64,000 bases of DNA from Opitutia bacterium (GCA_003566885.1 PXBO01000052.1:1-64000), one strand, 5' to 3'. Counted from the stretch's first letter, positions 36,601 through 47,168 are shown. Notes: generated by a model from the sequence alone, not told the origin. Program-made: numbers and translations.

Positions 36601-39522
36601 CAGGCGGTGACGGAGGAAATGCGCGGCGGCTTCACGGTACGGGTCACCCAGGTCGGCGAAAACCGGCTTTACGTTCACGAGCGTGTGGTCGCGGTGCCCT
36701 GGAGCGACCGGAAGCTTTCCGTGCGATGGGAGCGCTTTCGCTCCAATCTCGAGCCGGGACAACGCGAAACCTGGACGGCCGTTATCGAAGGGCCGGACGC
36801 GGAAACTGCGGCGGCGGAGATGGTGGCGACGTTGTACGACGCTTCGTTGGACCAATACCTGCCGCATGGGTGGAACGTTCCGCTTGGCGGGTTCCGGACG
36901 GAACAATCTCGTACGCGGATGACCTTTCACAACCGGGCGGATGGGTTCGTCCATCTGTCCCACTGGATGTACTCTTTTCCGGGTGAACCGGAGTTCAGCT
37001 ACCGCCGATTTCCGCAGGAAATTGTCGGTCGGAGCGTTTTCTTTGGGCGACGGGGCGATTTCGGATTTCTGGGCGGCGAAGTGTTGACACGTACCGCGGC
37101 ACCTTCCGCCGACGCGATGGCCATGCCGGCGCGGGATATGGCGGTTGATGATGTCGTGATGGAGCAGGCGGGTGCACTGCCGGCGACGGACGGCCCGCGC
37201 ACTCCAGACCTGGATTCGGTTCCGCTTCGGGAGAACCTGAACGAGACCGCCTTTTTCTTTCCCCACCTGACCTCGAACGAAGATGGTGTGGTGCGGATGG
37301 AGTTCACCATGCCGGAGGCCCTGACGGAATGGCGATTCATTGGTTTCGCGCACGACCCGGCCCTGCGTAACGGTGTGCTGGAGGACAAGGTGGTGACATC
37401 CAAGGAAATGATGGTGCAGCCGCTGGCGCCGCGCTTTGTGCGCGAGGGGGACGTGATCGAGTTTCCGGTGACGGTGAGCAACGAGTCGGCGGCTCGTCAA
37501 AGCGGGCGCGTCAGGCTCACGCTGCACGATGCTCGTACGCTGGATTCGCGTGACGCGGAACTGGGAAATGTGGACAACGCACTGGAATTCGACATTCCCA
37601 GCAAGGAGTCCAGCACCTTTTTTTGGCGTATCGCGGTGCCGGACGGCATGGATTTCCTGATCTATCGCGTGTCCGCGGCGACCACAAGGCTTTCCGACGG
37701 GGAGGAGGGATATCCTCCTGTATTGAGTCGTCGAATACAGGTGACGGAGTCACTGCCATTGCCCATCCGAGGTAGGCGTACCCGGGAGTTCACCTTCGAC
37801 AAGCTACTGGCGTCGGGCGATTCGGCCACGCTGCGCAGCGAGGTCCTCACCGTGCAGATGGCGTCACAGCCGGCCTGGTACGCGGTGATGGCGTTGCCTT
37901 ATCTCATGGAACCGATACACGAGAGCAGCGAACACGTGTTCAATCGTCTCTACGCGAACTCTCTGGCGCGGCATATCGCCAATTCGGATCCCGCGATCCG
38001 GCGGATATTCAACCTCTGGCGGAACACCCCGGCGCTCGACAGCCCCCTGGAGAAGAACGAAGACCTGAAGTCCGTGATGCTTGAGGAAACGCCCTGGTTG
38101 CGCCAGGCGCAAAGCGAGAGCGAAGCGCGGCGTCAGGTCGGGGTGCTGTTCGACGACAACCGTCTCGACGACGAAACGGCGCGCGCGTTTCGAAGGCTGG
38201 CCGAGGCCCAGCGATCCGACGGATTCTGGCCGTGGTTTTCCGGGGGACAGGGGAACCCGTTTATCACGTTGTCCATTACCACGGGGTTCGCCCGCCTGCG
38301 CCACCTGGGCGCGCCGGCCGACCTCACGCTGGCGGAGCGGGCCTTGGGCGGGCTCGATGGCTGGATGAAGGAGAGGTATGACTATGCCACACGAAATGCC
38401 GATTCGGACGTCAACCCGCTGTCGCCGCTGATGGCGTTTTACCTGTACGGGCGGAGTTTTTACCTCGAAAGCCATCCCATCAAACCGGAGCACCGGGAGG
38501 CGGTGGCGTTCTGGCAGGAAAAGGCGCGTAAGCATTGGATTGAAATGGGACGGCAATCGCAGGCGCACCTGGCGCTGGGACTGCAGCGGTTTGGCGACCG
38601 GGAGACGGCGAGGGCCATCATGCGCTCGATCCGCGAACACGCCGTTTTCGACGAAGAAATGGGGATGTATTGGCGCGATATGGAACAGAGCTGGTGGTGG
38701 TACCGCGCCCCGATAGAAACCCAGGCGTTGATGATCGAGGCGTTCGACGAAATCATGGGAGATGCCGAAGCGGTGGAGGAGGCCAAGGTGTGGCTTTTGA
38801 AACAAAAGCAGACCCGGGACTGGAAAACCACCCGGGCGACAGCCGACGCCGTGTACGGGATTCTTCATCGCGGGACCGATATGCTGGGGTCGGACGCGTT
38901 GGTGGAAGTGACCCTCGGGGGCGAGCCGGTCGACCCCGGCGAGGTGGAGCCGGGCACGGGGTTTTACGAGGCGCGTTTTGTCCGCGCCGATATTCGGCCC
39001 GAAATGGGCGACATCACCGTGACCAAAACCGACGACGGCGTGAGTTGGGGAAGCGTTCACTGGCAATACCTGGAGGACATCGGCGAAATCACGCCGCATG
39101 AGGAAACGCCGCTGCAACTGCGCAAGCGGCTCTTCGTCAAGGAAACCACGGCGCGCGGCCGGGAGTTGCGGGCGGTTGACGGTCCGCTCGCGGTCGGCGA
39201 CGAACTCGTCGTTCGGATCGAGCTTCGCACTGACCGGGACATGGAGTACGTCCACCTCAAGGACCAGCGCGGCAGCGGCACCGAACCGGTGAACGTGCTG
39301 AGCGGTCACCGCTACCAGGACGGCTTGCGGTACTATGAAAGCACCCGCGACACCGCCAGCCATTTCTTTATCGAATACCTGCCGCGCGGCACCTACGTAT
39401 TCGAATACAGCGTACACATTCGTCACCGCGGATCCTACCAAAGCGGCATCGCGACCGTGCAGTCCCTGTACGCTCCTGAGTTCAACAGTCATTCGGAAAG
39501 CTTCGAGCTCCGGGTGGAATAG
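33601..39522 (+). CDS. Giant alpha-2-macroglobulin family protein without thioester
   Basis: The protein has 1973 residues, with a signal peptide (FLTVLLWIGWACFAGVAARG). An N-terminal region of about 450 residues is followed by MG domains (ATDQEYWYSQQPWVPEAEST, then RALFRPGQTIQYKGISLRR: the MG2 region). AFFFPHLTSNEDGVVRMEF near residue 1218 is the A2M signature, and an alpha/alpha-toroid (TED-like) domain lies around 1420-1750. Bacterial macroglobulins trap proteases at the envelope. The expected CxEQ thioester reads HESSEH (about 1440-1445), so both Cys and Gln are replaced. It should act without covalent trapping, like YfaS-type members. GGAGG precedes the ATG. No pbpC gene is adjacent. Confidence 0.88.
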   Translation: MNQNFLTVLLWIGWACFAGVAARGDTWEKVNEALAAGLPRTALEHLEPIIASALEEGDYAEAVRAVGTAVALEGRVQGRSPEERIVRLEARMEDLPGEMHPLLNAILGHWYWDYFQQNRWRFMQRTPTAEPPGEDFTTWDLPRILGEIDRRFSAALEDRDRLRSIPVGDFDAVLEKGTVPDDYRPTLYDFLVHEALSFYAAGEQGVLQAEYAFVLTADSPVFDPLDVFLDWEPETADSDSPTYKAIRLYQELLAFHLDEGNRDALLDADLGRFRFGYNTAVGPETDARYGAALERFADENADHEISARALFYRANLFRMLDDPAEAHRLASRGAQAFPESVGGAWCANLVAEIEMKSASLVTERVWNRPWPDIRVTYRNVDQVYFRAVPYDFANLIQNPLHHDRDAFLSRLISREPAKAWREALPPTEDYRERTEHLPAPEDLEPGFYILLASHDPEFGTGDNQITFVPVWVSDLAVVTRHTVSRNQVEGFVVEARNGDPVAGATVRAVYLRQRQLRWGDPVETDRSGRFSLRPETGGHFFVVEHGGQRLATDQEYWYSQQPWVPEAESTVFFTDRALFRPGQTIQYKGISLRRDTAANDYRTLDGRNVTVALIDPNGREVARRSHRTNDYGSFSGSFPAPDGGLTGALALRVVDGPRGETSVRVEEYKRPRFRVELEAPEEAPRLDDVVTLGGRASAYTGAAVGDAVIRWRVEREVRFPPWCWWGPWRWGPGGGESQAIAHGAARTGPDGRFEVTFSARPDPSVPASDEPTFWFRVHVDITDAAGETRSATRSVPAGYTALKATLMAEDWQTPEEPVVLTVTTASLEDAPQPAAGTVSVYALRQPERPARRELDPVRPLRRPAPNGEGPAYDAANPDTWENAERVVEMAFRTGPAGAEKLEFNLPAGIYRASLETTDRFGNPVTARRTILVADPDAETFPVALASHFAAPQWSLEPGETFQALWATGYESGRALVEVEHNGERLQRYWSDPERTQTLIEQAVTEEMRGGFTVRVTQVGENRLYVHERVVAVPWSDRKLSVRWERFRSNLEPGQRETWTAVIEGPDAETAAAEMVATLYDASLDQYLPHGWNVPLGGFRTEQSRTRMTFHNRADGFVHLSHWMYSFPGEPEFSYRRFPQEIVGRSVFFGRRGDFGFLGGEVLTRTAAPSADAMAMPARDMAVDDVVMEQAGALPATDGPRTPDLDSVPLRENLNETAFFFPHLTSNEDGVVRMEFTMPEALTEWRFIGFAHDPALRNGVLEDKVVTSKEMMVQPLAPRFVREGDVIEFPVTVSNESAARQSGRVRLTLHDARTLDSRDAELGNVDNALEFDIPSKESSTFFWRIAVPDGMDFLIYRVSAATTRLSDGEEGYPPVLSRRIQVTESLPLPIRGRRTREFTFDKLLASGDSATLRSEVLTVQMASQPAWYAVMALPYLMEPIHESSEHVFNRLYANSLARHIANSDPAIRRIFNLWRNTPALDSPLEKNEDLKSVMLEETPWLRQAQSESEARRQVGVLFDDNRLDDETARAFRRLAEAQRSDGFWPWFSGGQGNPFITLSITTGFARLRHLGAPADLTLAERALGGLDGWMKERYDYATRNADSDVNPLSPLMAFYLYGRSFYLESHPIKPEHREAVAFWQEKARKHWIEMGRQSQAHLALGLQRFGDRETARAIMRSIREHAVFDEEMGMYWRDMEQSWWWYRAPIETQALMIEAFDEIMGDAEAVEEAKVWLLKQKQTRDWKTTRATADAVYGILHRGTDMLGSDALVEVTLGGEPVDPGEVEPGTGFYEARFVRADIRPEMGDITVTKTDDGVSWGSVHWQYLEDIGEITPHEETPLQLRKRLFVKETTARGRELRAVDGPLAVGDELVVRIELRTDRDMEYVHLKDQRGSGTEPVNVLSGHRYQDGLRYYESTRDTASHFFIEYLPRGTYVFEYSVHIRHRGSYQSGIATVQSLYAPEFNSHSESFELRVE

Positions 39523-39719
39523 ACTGCGGCGAGGCGAGGGGAGTTGTTTGTTTATCGGATTCGTGAGCCGGGACGGCGCGGAGATTGATGATCGAGTAGG
39601 CCGGGGCGCTACCAGGCTCTACTGATCGAGAATCACAAGGCCTCGGCGAAAGGGATTGATTGCATTTACCTGAATCATTTTCTGGTAGATCCGGTTGATT
39701 CCGTGTAAGGAAACATTCC

Positions 39720-40352
39720 ATGGGATCCCTGGAGTATTTCCTTTACGCCTTTGTCTTGCTTTTCGTCATCGTGGATCCGGTGGCGACGGTGCCGATCTTT
39801 CTCGGCATGACGCCGCGGAACACCCGCAACGAACGTTTGCGTATGGTCCGGGTGGCGTGTCTGGTGGCGACCGGCGTTTTGCTTTTTTTTGCCGTGACCG
39901 GCATTGTGATCTTTTCCTACCTGGGGATTTCGCTGCACGCATTGCAAGTGGCCGGGGGGATTCTTTTGTTTGTCATCGGGTTCGACATGCTGATGGCCCG
40001 CGAATCGAAGGGAAAGATCTCGCCCGGTGAAGAGGAGGTGGGGCGCGTCAAGGACGACGTGGCGGTGACACCGCTGGCGATTCCCCTTTTGGCCGGACCG
40101 GGCGCCATATCGGCTATTGTTATTTTGCACGGGCAGGCTGACGGGGTGGCGCAATACCTTCTACTCGGCGGCGCTCTCGGGCTGGTAATGACGGCCAGCT
40201 ATTGTATCCTGCGCCTTTCCTGCAGCGGAGCGGCGCTGATCCCGCCATTGATCATGCAGGTGGTGCGGCGGGTCAGCGGATTGATCCTGGCTGCGCTTTC
40301 CATTCAGTTCGTCCTGGACGGCCTGCGTCAATCGGGACTGTTCACCGGATAA
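39720..40352 (+). CDS. MarC family integral membrane protein
   Basis: The protein has 210 residues, the standard family size, and six hydrophobic segments. The family motif FVIVDPVATVPIFLGMTP is in helix 1-2 (about residues 15-32). VAVTPLAIPLLAGPGAISAI begins helix 4. GLILAALSIQFVLDGL ends the protein. MarC proteins (UPF0056) sit in the inner membrane; a drug-resistance role proposed for E. coli MarC was not upheld, so the function is open. AAGGA lies 8 bases before the ATG. It follows the macroglobulin by about 200 bases that hold nothing obvious. Confidence 0.92.
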   Translation: MGSLEYFLYAFVLLFVIVDPVATVPIFLGMTPRNTRNERLRMVRVACLVATGVLLFFAVTGIVIFSYLGISLHALQVAGGILLFVIGFDMLMARESKGKISPGEEEVGRVKDDVAVTPLAIPLLAGPGAISAIVILHGQADGVAQYLLLGGALGLVMTASYCILRLSCSGAALIPPLIMQVVRRVSGLILAALSIQFVLDGLRQSGLFTG

Positions 40353-40551
40353 GGTGACCCCTTGGTGTTCACCATTATCGACCGCCTTGCGAACAGGGAG
40401 CTGGGATCTGACCGCCGACCGGATCATTCGATTGCGCCGATGGGGTTTCCGAAAGTTGTGGCAACGATATGCTCTCGGCGTTGGGTGATTCCGTCGGCGA
40501 AAAAGGGCGTTGCCTTGCGGCGCATATTCCTCAGGAATCGTAACTTGGCGT

Positions 40552-41328
40552 ATGAACTCGAAGACACCTTACCACACCCTACTCTTTGCTTTGATTTTTA
40601 CGTTCAGCGTGTTCACGCTGCCTGCCACTGAGGCGCAGACCATGGAATACGAAATCGGCGAGACCATTTACGAAAATCCGTTATCGGGACCGGAGGATAT
40701 CGCCGCCTGGGTGATCGAATCCGGCCGCGAAGGACATCCGGTGATCACGTTTCCGGACGGTCGCATGCGGTTGGAATCGGACGTCCATTTTCTCCTCTGG
40801 TGTCCCGAGGAATTCCCCGACAACATCGCGGTGTCCTGGGATTTTCAGCCGCGTCGCGACGACGGCCTGGCCATGTTCTGGATCGCGGCGCGTGGACGCG
40901 GAGGCGAGGATTTGTTCGATTCTTCGCTGGAGGAGCGTACCGGCGCTTACCCCCAGTATCATTCCGGGGATATCGATGCTCTGCACGTGGCGTACTTTCG
41001 ACGCAACTTTCACGGCGAGCCGTTGGAGGAGCGTTCCTTTCAGACCGTTCATCTGCGCAAGAGTTACGGGTTTCACCTGGCCGCCACCGCCGGGGATCCG
41101 ATTCCCTCTGTTCGCGATGTCGTCGGGCCTTACCGCATACAGGTGATCAAGTACGGGCCGCATTTCCGTTTCTCGATCAACGACCTGGTCGTCCTGGACT
41201 GGTACGACGACGGCGGGGAAACCGGTCCCGTGCTGAAGGGCGGCAAGATCGGCTTCCGTCAGATGGCCGGTTTGATCGCCGATTACGGCAATCTCCGGGT
41301 GAACCGGGTCACTCCAATAGCCGAATAA
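40552..41328 (+). CDS. DUF1961 (YesU-like) secreted protein
   Basis: From the ATG at 40552 the protein has 258 residues. It has a signal peptide (SKTPYHTLLFALIFTFSVFT, cleaved near TEAQ) and a concanavalin-like beta-sandwich of the DUF1961 type: FLLWCPEEFPDNIAVSWDFQ, QYHSGDIDALHVAYFRRN and YRIQVIKYGPHFRFSINDL. B. subtilis YesU lies in the pectin/rhamnogalacturonan cluster, and other members accompany glycoside hydrolases. Here the next gene is a GH106-like enzyme whose start lies one base after this stop, a strong hint of shared glycan processing. Enzyme activity is unproven. Confidence 0.82.
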   Translation: MNSKTPYHTLLFALIFTFSVFTLPATEAQTMEYEIGETIYENPLSGPEDIAAWVIESGREGHPVITFPDGRMRLESDVHFLLWCPEEFPDNIAVSWDFQPRRDDGLAMFWIAARGRGGEDLFDSSLEERTGAYPQYHSGDIDALHVAYFRRNFHGEPLEERSFQTVHLRKSYGFHLAATAGDPIPSVRDVVGPYRIQVIKYGPHFRFSINDLVVLDWYDDGGETGPVLKGGKIGFRQMAGLIADYGNLRVNRVTPIAE

Positions 41329-41329
41329 G

Positions 41330-44269
41330 TTGAAAACAAAAGCAGGACTTTACCCATTCTGGTTCTGGAACAGTCGGCTGACGGAGGAGGAGGTTCGTCG
41401 CCAGATCGGCGAAATGGCGGACCAGGGGGTAAAGGGTTTTTACATCCATCCGCGTCAGGGGTTGGTGCAGCCGTATTTGTCGGACAGTTTCTTCGCCATG
41501 GTCGATGTCGCGATCGACGAAGCCGAGAAGCGCGGACTTGAGGTTAACCTCTACGACGAGTACCCCTATCCCAGCGGCATCGCCGGGGGCGAGGTCGTGA
41601 TAGGGCGCCCGGCCCACGCGGCCACGCGACTGGAACTGATCGACGAGAAAATTTCCGGCGGCCGGGTTCGCACGGCGTTACCCCGGGGGCGAGTTTGGTC
41701 GTGTTTTCTGTATCGGGAGATCGGTGACGGAGTTGACTGGGAAAGCGGGAAGGACGTTCGGGAAGCGATCGGGTTTCACTTGTCCGTCGAATCCTATCAC
41801 GACGTCGGGCTCACCGCCTACAATCGGAAACGCTACTTTGCCGACGTGCCGACCCCGGTGCTGGAGATGGAAATCCCCGAGGGCGATTACCGTTTGGTGG
41901 CCGCCGTGCAGGTGGAGGTGGAGGATTTTAAATACTGGGGACGCTATGTCGACGTGCTGAACCCCGAGGCGATCGGCGCCTTCATCGAAGCAACCCACGA
42001 GCGGTACCGTCGCCGCTATGGAGAGCGTTTCGGCAAGGGGATCGCCTCGATCTTCGCCGACGAAACCCAGGCCGGGTGGTCCGAGCGGCTTCCGGCGGTG
42101 TTCCTTGATGAGTACGGGTGCGACCTCGACTTCTCCGCACTGGCGTCAACGGAACATCCCGAGCACCTGCGGACCATGGCGGACTTGGAGCGGCTGAAGT
42201 ATCGGCTGTTTCTGGAAACCTTTGAAAAACCGGTTCGCGATTGGTGCCGGCGTCATGGAATCGCTTATGCCGGGGAAAAGCCCTGCGCCCGATTCTCGCA
42301 GTTCGCGTATATGGATGTGCCCGGCATCGACGGCGGTCACGCGAAAACGGGCGGCGACCTGGAGTTGTTGCACCCGGCGTTGCGCAACAACGCCCGAGCG
42401 GTCGCTTCGGCCGCCTGGTTTTACCAAAAGGAGGAATGCCTCTGTGAGTGTTATCACAGTCTGGGCTGGAGCGCGACGCTTAACGACGCGCGCTGGATCG
42501 CGGACGGGTTGATGCTCATGGGGATTACAAGGCTGGTGCCGCATGGATTCTTTTACAGCACCCACGGGCTGAAGAAACACGACGCCCCGCCGTCGTTTTT
42601 CTTCCAGATGCCGTATTGGCGGCATTTCGGACATTTGAGCGAGCGGGTGGAACGAATCGGCGCGGTCTTTGAGGGCACGCGCATCGAGGCGCGTATCCTG
42701 GTTGTGGATCCGAACAGCGGTCTCCCCTCGCGGGACGACCTCTCGTTCTACCGGGAGATCCTGGAAAAGCTCAGCGCCCAACACCTCGATTTTCACCTTG
42801 TCGATACCGACATCCTGGAAAGCGCTCGCATCGAGGACGGGCGGGTGTGTGTGCGAGAGATCGAAGCGGATTGGGTCATCGTGCCGCCGATGCGAGTTGT
42901 GGAGTCGCCACTCGACGAGTGGTTAAGCGAATTCGAATCCCGTGGAGGCAAGGTCATTCGCTGGAATGCGGACAACGGCGACCAGGTCGGAGCAAGCCTT
43001 TTCCGGGAAGCGAAACGCGAATTACGAATTGAAGAAGGCGGCGTCGAGGCGGGCTCGATTTATTCGGTGACGCGGGTGGGCGACGGTAAGAAACTCTGGC
43101 TTCTGCTCAATCTCTCCGGCGAGGGGCACGAGGTCGTGCTTTCGGCGGACACGCCCCTGCGCGAGATACCGTTGGAGGCGCATGGGGTTTCGTTGCTGAA
43201 ACCGGAGGATGCCGGCGCGTACCGTCGTTTGATTCAGCCCTTTGAGGCCGTGATGCTGGAGGCTTCGGGACCGGAGTCGTTCGACGAGGCGTCGGATTCC
43301 CGTGGTCTTGAGCCAACGCCCGATGCGTTCGTGCGGGTCCAGGTTCCCATCGAGGCTGAAGTTCGCCGTTTGACCCCGAACCTGGTGCGCCTTGGCGAAT
43401 GGGAGATGTGCTTGCTCGATGCCGATGGCCGGGCGGGCGCGGCGGCGAAAGTTCCGGCGGTACCGTTGGCCAACCAACTCGAGAAGGGTGATTTTGCCTT
43501 TCGTCCTGAATTCATCCGGGCTTTCGGCATGGCTCCGAAACTGGAGCTGCCTTCCCTGCGGGTGCGTTACGAAGCCGGCTTCGATCTGGAAGGCCGGTTC
43601 CCGTTAACGCTGGTCGTCGAGCCGGAATCGTTGGCGGGGGAGTGGGCGTGCTATGTGAATAAAACTGGCCCTTACACCGAAGGCGACCTGGTTCCGGTGG
43701 AGGTTCATGTTCGCGGAAGCCTGGGATTGGACCTGACCTCCATGCTGAAACCGGGCGAGAACGTCTTGCGTATCGAACTATCCAGTGCGCGGGGCGATGG
43801 CGGGCTGCGTAACCCCCTCTACCTGGCGGGTGATTTTACCGTATCCCCGGCTTCGGCCGGCCCGGTGGTGCGACCGGTTTTGGGACGCCAGGCCGAGGCT
43901 GATTCGGACGCAACGGGTTTCCGGGGTCTGTTTGAAAAATACGAAAAAAACGGTCTGCCGTACTTTTCCGGGACGCTGGAATACACTTCCGCTTTTACCC
44001 TGGAGAAGACTCCCTCAGGTGAGCATGTGGCCCTTGAATTGGTTTATCCGGGGGAATTCGAGGAAGCGGCCGAGGTCTCGATTAACGGCGGTCCCTTTAT
44101 TCCCTCGCCCTGGCCGCCCCGCCGATTCCTGGTCCCCGGCTCCTGCCTCAAGGCCGGCCGTAACGAATTGATCACCCGGGTGGACAGCGGGCTGTGCCGG
44201 AGCTTCGAAGGCCAATGGTTCGATGCCCGGACCCACCGCTACCGCGACGCCGGAGATTCCGGTTCCTGA
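41330..44269 (+). CDS. GH106-like glycoside hydrolase (alpha-L-rhamnosidase-type)
   Basis: The protein has 979 residues. The N-terminus matches the GH106/rhamnosidase-like pattern PFWFWNSRLTEEEVRRQI, then GVKGFYIHPRQGL, LEVNLYDEYPYPSGIAGG and IASIFADETQ. The middle barrel contains GEKPCARFSQFAYMDVPGID and YHSLGWSATLNDARWIAD. C-terminal sandwich domains end with a galactose-binding-like module (GTLEYTSAFTLEKTP, AEVSINGGPF). The start must be TTG at 41330: the first ATG lies inside the conserved domain at residue 29. TTG one base after the DUF1961 stop implies coupling. No signal peptide is seen. Rhamnosidase activity is inferred from family only. Confidence 0.78.
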   Translation: MKTKAGLYPFWFWNSRLTEEEVRRQIGEMADQGVKGFYIHPRQGLVQPYLSDSFFAMVDVAIDEAEKRGLEVNLYDEYPYPSGIAGGEVVIGRPAHAATRLELIDEKISGGRVRTALPRGRVWSCFLYREIGDGVDWESGKDVREAIGFHLSVESYHDVGLTAYNRKRYFADVPTPVLEMEIPEGDYRLVAAVQVEVEDFKYWGRYVDVLNPEAIGAFIEATHERYRRRYGERFGKGIASIFADETQAGWSERLPAVFLDEYGCDLDFSALASTEHPEHLRTMADLERLKYRLFLETFEKPVRDWCRRHGIAYAGEKPCARFSQFAYMDVPGIDGGHAKTGGDLELLHPALRNNARAVASAAWFYQKEECLCECYHSLGWSATLNDARWIADGLMLMGITRLVPHGFFYSTHGLKKHDAPPSFFFQMPYWRHFGHLSERVERIGAVFEGTRIEARILVVDPNSGLPSRDDLSFYREILEKLSAQHLDFHLVDTDILESARIEDGRVCVREIEADWVIVPPMRVVESPLDEWLSEFESRGGKVIRWNADNGDQVGASLFREAKRELRIEEGGVEAGSIYSVTRVGDGKKLWLLLNLSGEGHEVVLSADTPLREIPLEAHGVSLLKPEDAGAYRRLIQPFEAVMLEASGPESFDEASDSRGLEPTPDAFVRVQVPIEAEVRRLTPNLVRLGEWEMCLLDADGRAGAAAKVPAVPLANQLEKGDFAFRPEFIRAFGMAPKLELPSLRVRYEAGFDLEGRFPLTLVVEPESLAGEWACYVNKTGPYTEGDLVPVEVHVRGSLGLDLTSMLKPGENVLRIELSSARGDGGLRNPLYLAGDFTVSPASAGPVVRPVLGRQAEADSDATGFRGLFEKYEKNGLPYFSGTLEYTSAFTLEKTPSGEHVALELVYPGEFEEAAEVSINGGPFIPSPWPPRRFLVPGSCLKAGRNELITRVDSGLCRSFEGQWFDARTHRYRDAGDSGS

Positions 44270-44291
44270 AACCGGCGGAGTCTTCGCCGTA

Positions 44292-45992
44292 TCACTTTGG
44301 CGCGATACGTACCGACAGGCGATGGCCCTGGAAGCGAATGCCGTTGAGCTTTTCCACCACGTGTTCGGCCTGGTCTTCGGCGATGTCGACGTGGGCTTCC
44401 TTGTCGTGCATCCGGATAAAACCGACGGAATCCTTGGGCACCTTGGAAACTCCAAGGATGACTCCCAGGACCGCGCCGGTTTCGATGCCCTTTTTCAGGC
44501 CGACGTTGAGAATGACCCGGCGGGTGCGCTCGGGACCGGTTGGGTTTGCGTTCCGTTCGGTCTTTCGGGAAAAGGGCTCCTTTTTCCGCGGCTTGCGATC
44601 GAATTTATCCTTCTTCTTGCCCGTCTTGTCTCGCTTGGGGCGATCGACCGGCTCGCGATCGGAGCCCGCGGGAATGGGGATTTCGTCGGCTGCGGGCCGG
44701 CCTGATTCGGCTTCCCTCAAGTGGAAGAGGGCTGAAATGATGTCGGTGGGACTGTACCCTTGATCCAGGAGACGGTCGGTGAATTCGTCGTAGCGGCGAA
44801 ATTCCCGCTTCTCCAGAGTTTCGCGCAGGGAGGCGAAGAAAGTATCGGCGCGGCGGGCTTCCACCATTTCGAGGGTAGGGACCGTTCCGCGACGAATGTT
44901 TCCCCTGGTGAAGCGGATGATGTTCTGGAGCTTGTAGAGTTCGCGTCCGGCCACGAAGGTGACGGCCTTGCCGCCTTTTCCGGCTCTTCCCGTTCGTCCG
45001 ATGCGGTGGACGTAGTCTTCTCCGTCGTTGGGCAGGTCGTAATTGAAGACCACCTCGATTTCCTTCACATCCAATCCGCGGGCGGCCACATCGGTCGCCA
45101 CCAGGAACTCGATCGAACGTTTTCGGAAACGGTTCATCACCCGTTCCCGCATCGCCTGGGTCATGTCGCCGTGCAGCTTGTCGGCGAGGTATCCCCGGGC
45201 GTTCAACTGCTCCACAAGGTCGTCGACCATGAGCTTGGTGGCGCAGAAAATGATGGCGTAGCGAATATCCTCCATGTCGATCAGACGGCACAAAACCTCC
45301 GCCTTGGTTCGACGGTTGACTTCGTACCAGACCTGTTCAATGGCGGGTACGGTCAATTCCTGGCTCTTGATTCTGATCCAGACCGGGTTCGTGGTGAAGG
45401 TCTTGATCAGGTCGGCGATCGGTTTCGGCACGGTTGCGGAAAAAAGAACGGTCTGCCGCTCCTCCGGCATTCGTCCCAGGATGGTGCGAATGTCGTCGAT
45501 AAATCCCATGTCGAGCATCCGGTCGGCCTCGTCGAGAATGACGGTGGTAATCCGGTCCAGGCGGAGGGTGCCCTTCTCCAGGTGGTCGAGGATCCGCCCG
45601 GGGGTGCCGATGACAATCTGCGCGCCTTGTTTCAAACCGCGGAACTGCCTTTCGTAGGACTGGCCTCCGTAAATGGGAAGCTCACGCACACCCTTTTTGA
45701 AGGCCGCCAGTCTGGCGGTCTCCTCCGCAACCTGTACGGCCAGTTCCCGGGTCGGACAGAGTATCAGCACCTGGGTGGCAGCGAGTTTCGGGTCCACCCG
45801 CTCGATCGCCGGAATGGCAAACGCCGCGGTTTTTCCCGAGCCCGTTTGCGATTGGCCGACGACATCGCTGCCGGTCATCAGCACCGGAATCGCCTCGGAT
45901 TGAATGGGTGACGCCTCCTCAAACCCCAGAGCCTGAACGGCTTTGAGCGAAAAGGGAGATAATCCCAGGTCTTCAAATTTTTTCTTGTCCAT
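44292..45992 (-). CDS. DEAD-box RNA helicase with DbpA-type RNA-binding domain
   Basis: The protein has 566 residues. Q motif FEEASPIQSEAIP, motif I SQTGSGKTAAF, Ia PTRELAVQV, Ib TPGRILDHL, II LDEADRMLD, III SAT, V VATDVAARGLDVKEI and VI HRIGRTGRAGKGG are all present. A basic linker (about 430-490, rich in KKKDKFDRKPRK) leads to a C-terminal DbpA/CsdA-like RRM-type domain (RVILNVGLKKGIETGAVLG, then RFQGHRLSVRI). It probably remodels structured RNA in ribosome assembly, cold response or mRNA decay. It is third in the polyamine operon, 23 bases after nspC, and converges with the glycosidase gene. Confidence 0.92.
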   Translation of the reverse strand: MDKKKFEDLGLSPFSLKAVQALGFEEASPIQSEAIPVLMTGSDVVGQSQTGSGKTAAFAIPAIERVDPKLAATQVLILCPTRELAVQVAEETARLAAFKKGVRELPIYGGQSYERQFRGLKQGAQIVIGTPGRILDHLEKGTLRLDRITTVILDEADRMLDMGFIDDIRTILGRMPEERQTVLFSATVPKPIADLIKTFTTNPVWIRIKSQELTVPAIEQVWYEVNRRTKAEVLCRLIDMEDIRYAIIFCATKLMVDDLVEQLNARGYLADKLHGDMTQAMRERVMNRFRKRSIEFLVATDVAARGLDVKEIEVVFNYDLPNDGEDYVHRIGRTGRAGKGGKAVTFVAGRELYKLQNIIRFTRGNIRRGTVPTLEMVEARRADTFFASLRETLEKREFRRYDEFTDRLLDQGYSPTDIISALFHLREAESGRPAADEIPIPAGSDREPVDRPKRDKTGKKKDKFDRKPRKKEPFSRKTERNANPTGPERTRRVILNVGLKKGIETGAVLGVILGVSKVPKDSVGFIRMHDKEAHVDIAEDQAEHVVEKLNGIRFQGHRLSVRIAPK

Positions 45993-46015
45993 AAATCGGA
46001 GATCTACCGCAGGCG

Positions 46016-47155
<1,140 letters not shown>

Positions 47156-47168
47156 GTTGTGCCGGGGC

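Noticed and set aside
34837-37527. 896-codon leftward frame opposite the macroglobulin
   Set aside because: Basic, low-complexity residue content (R/H/G/P) typical of a shadow of a GC-rich gene. The plus strand has strong domain content throughout.
37864-39492. 542-codon leftward frame opposite the end of the macroglobulin
   Set aside because: Same reasoning: no recognisable fold, and it is fully covered by a convincing gene.
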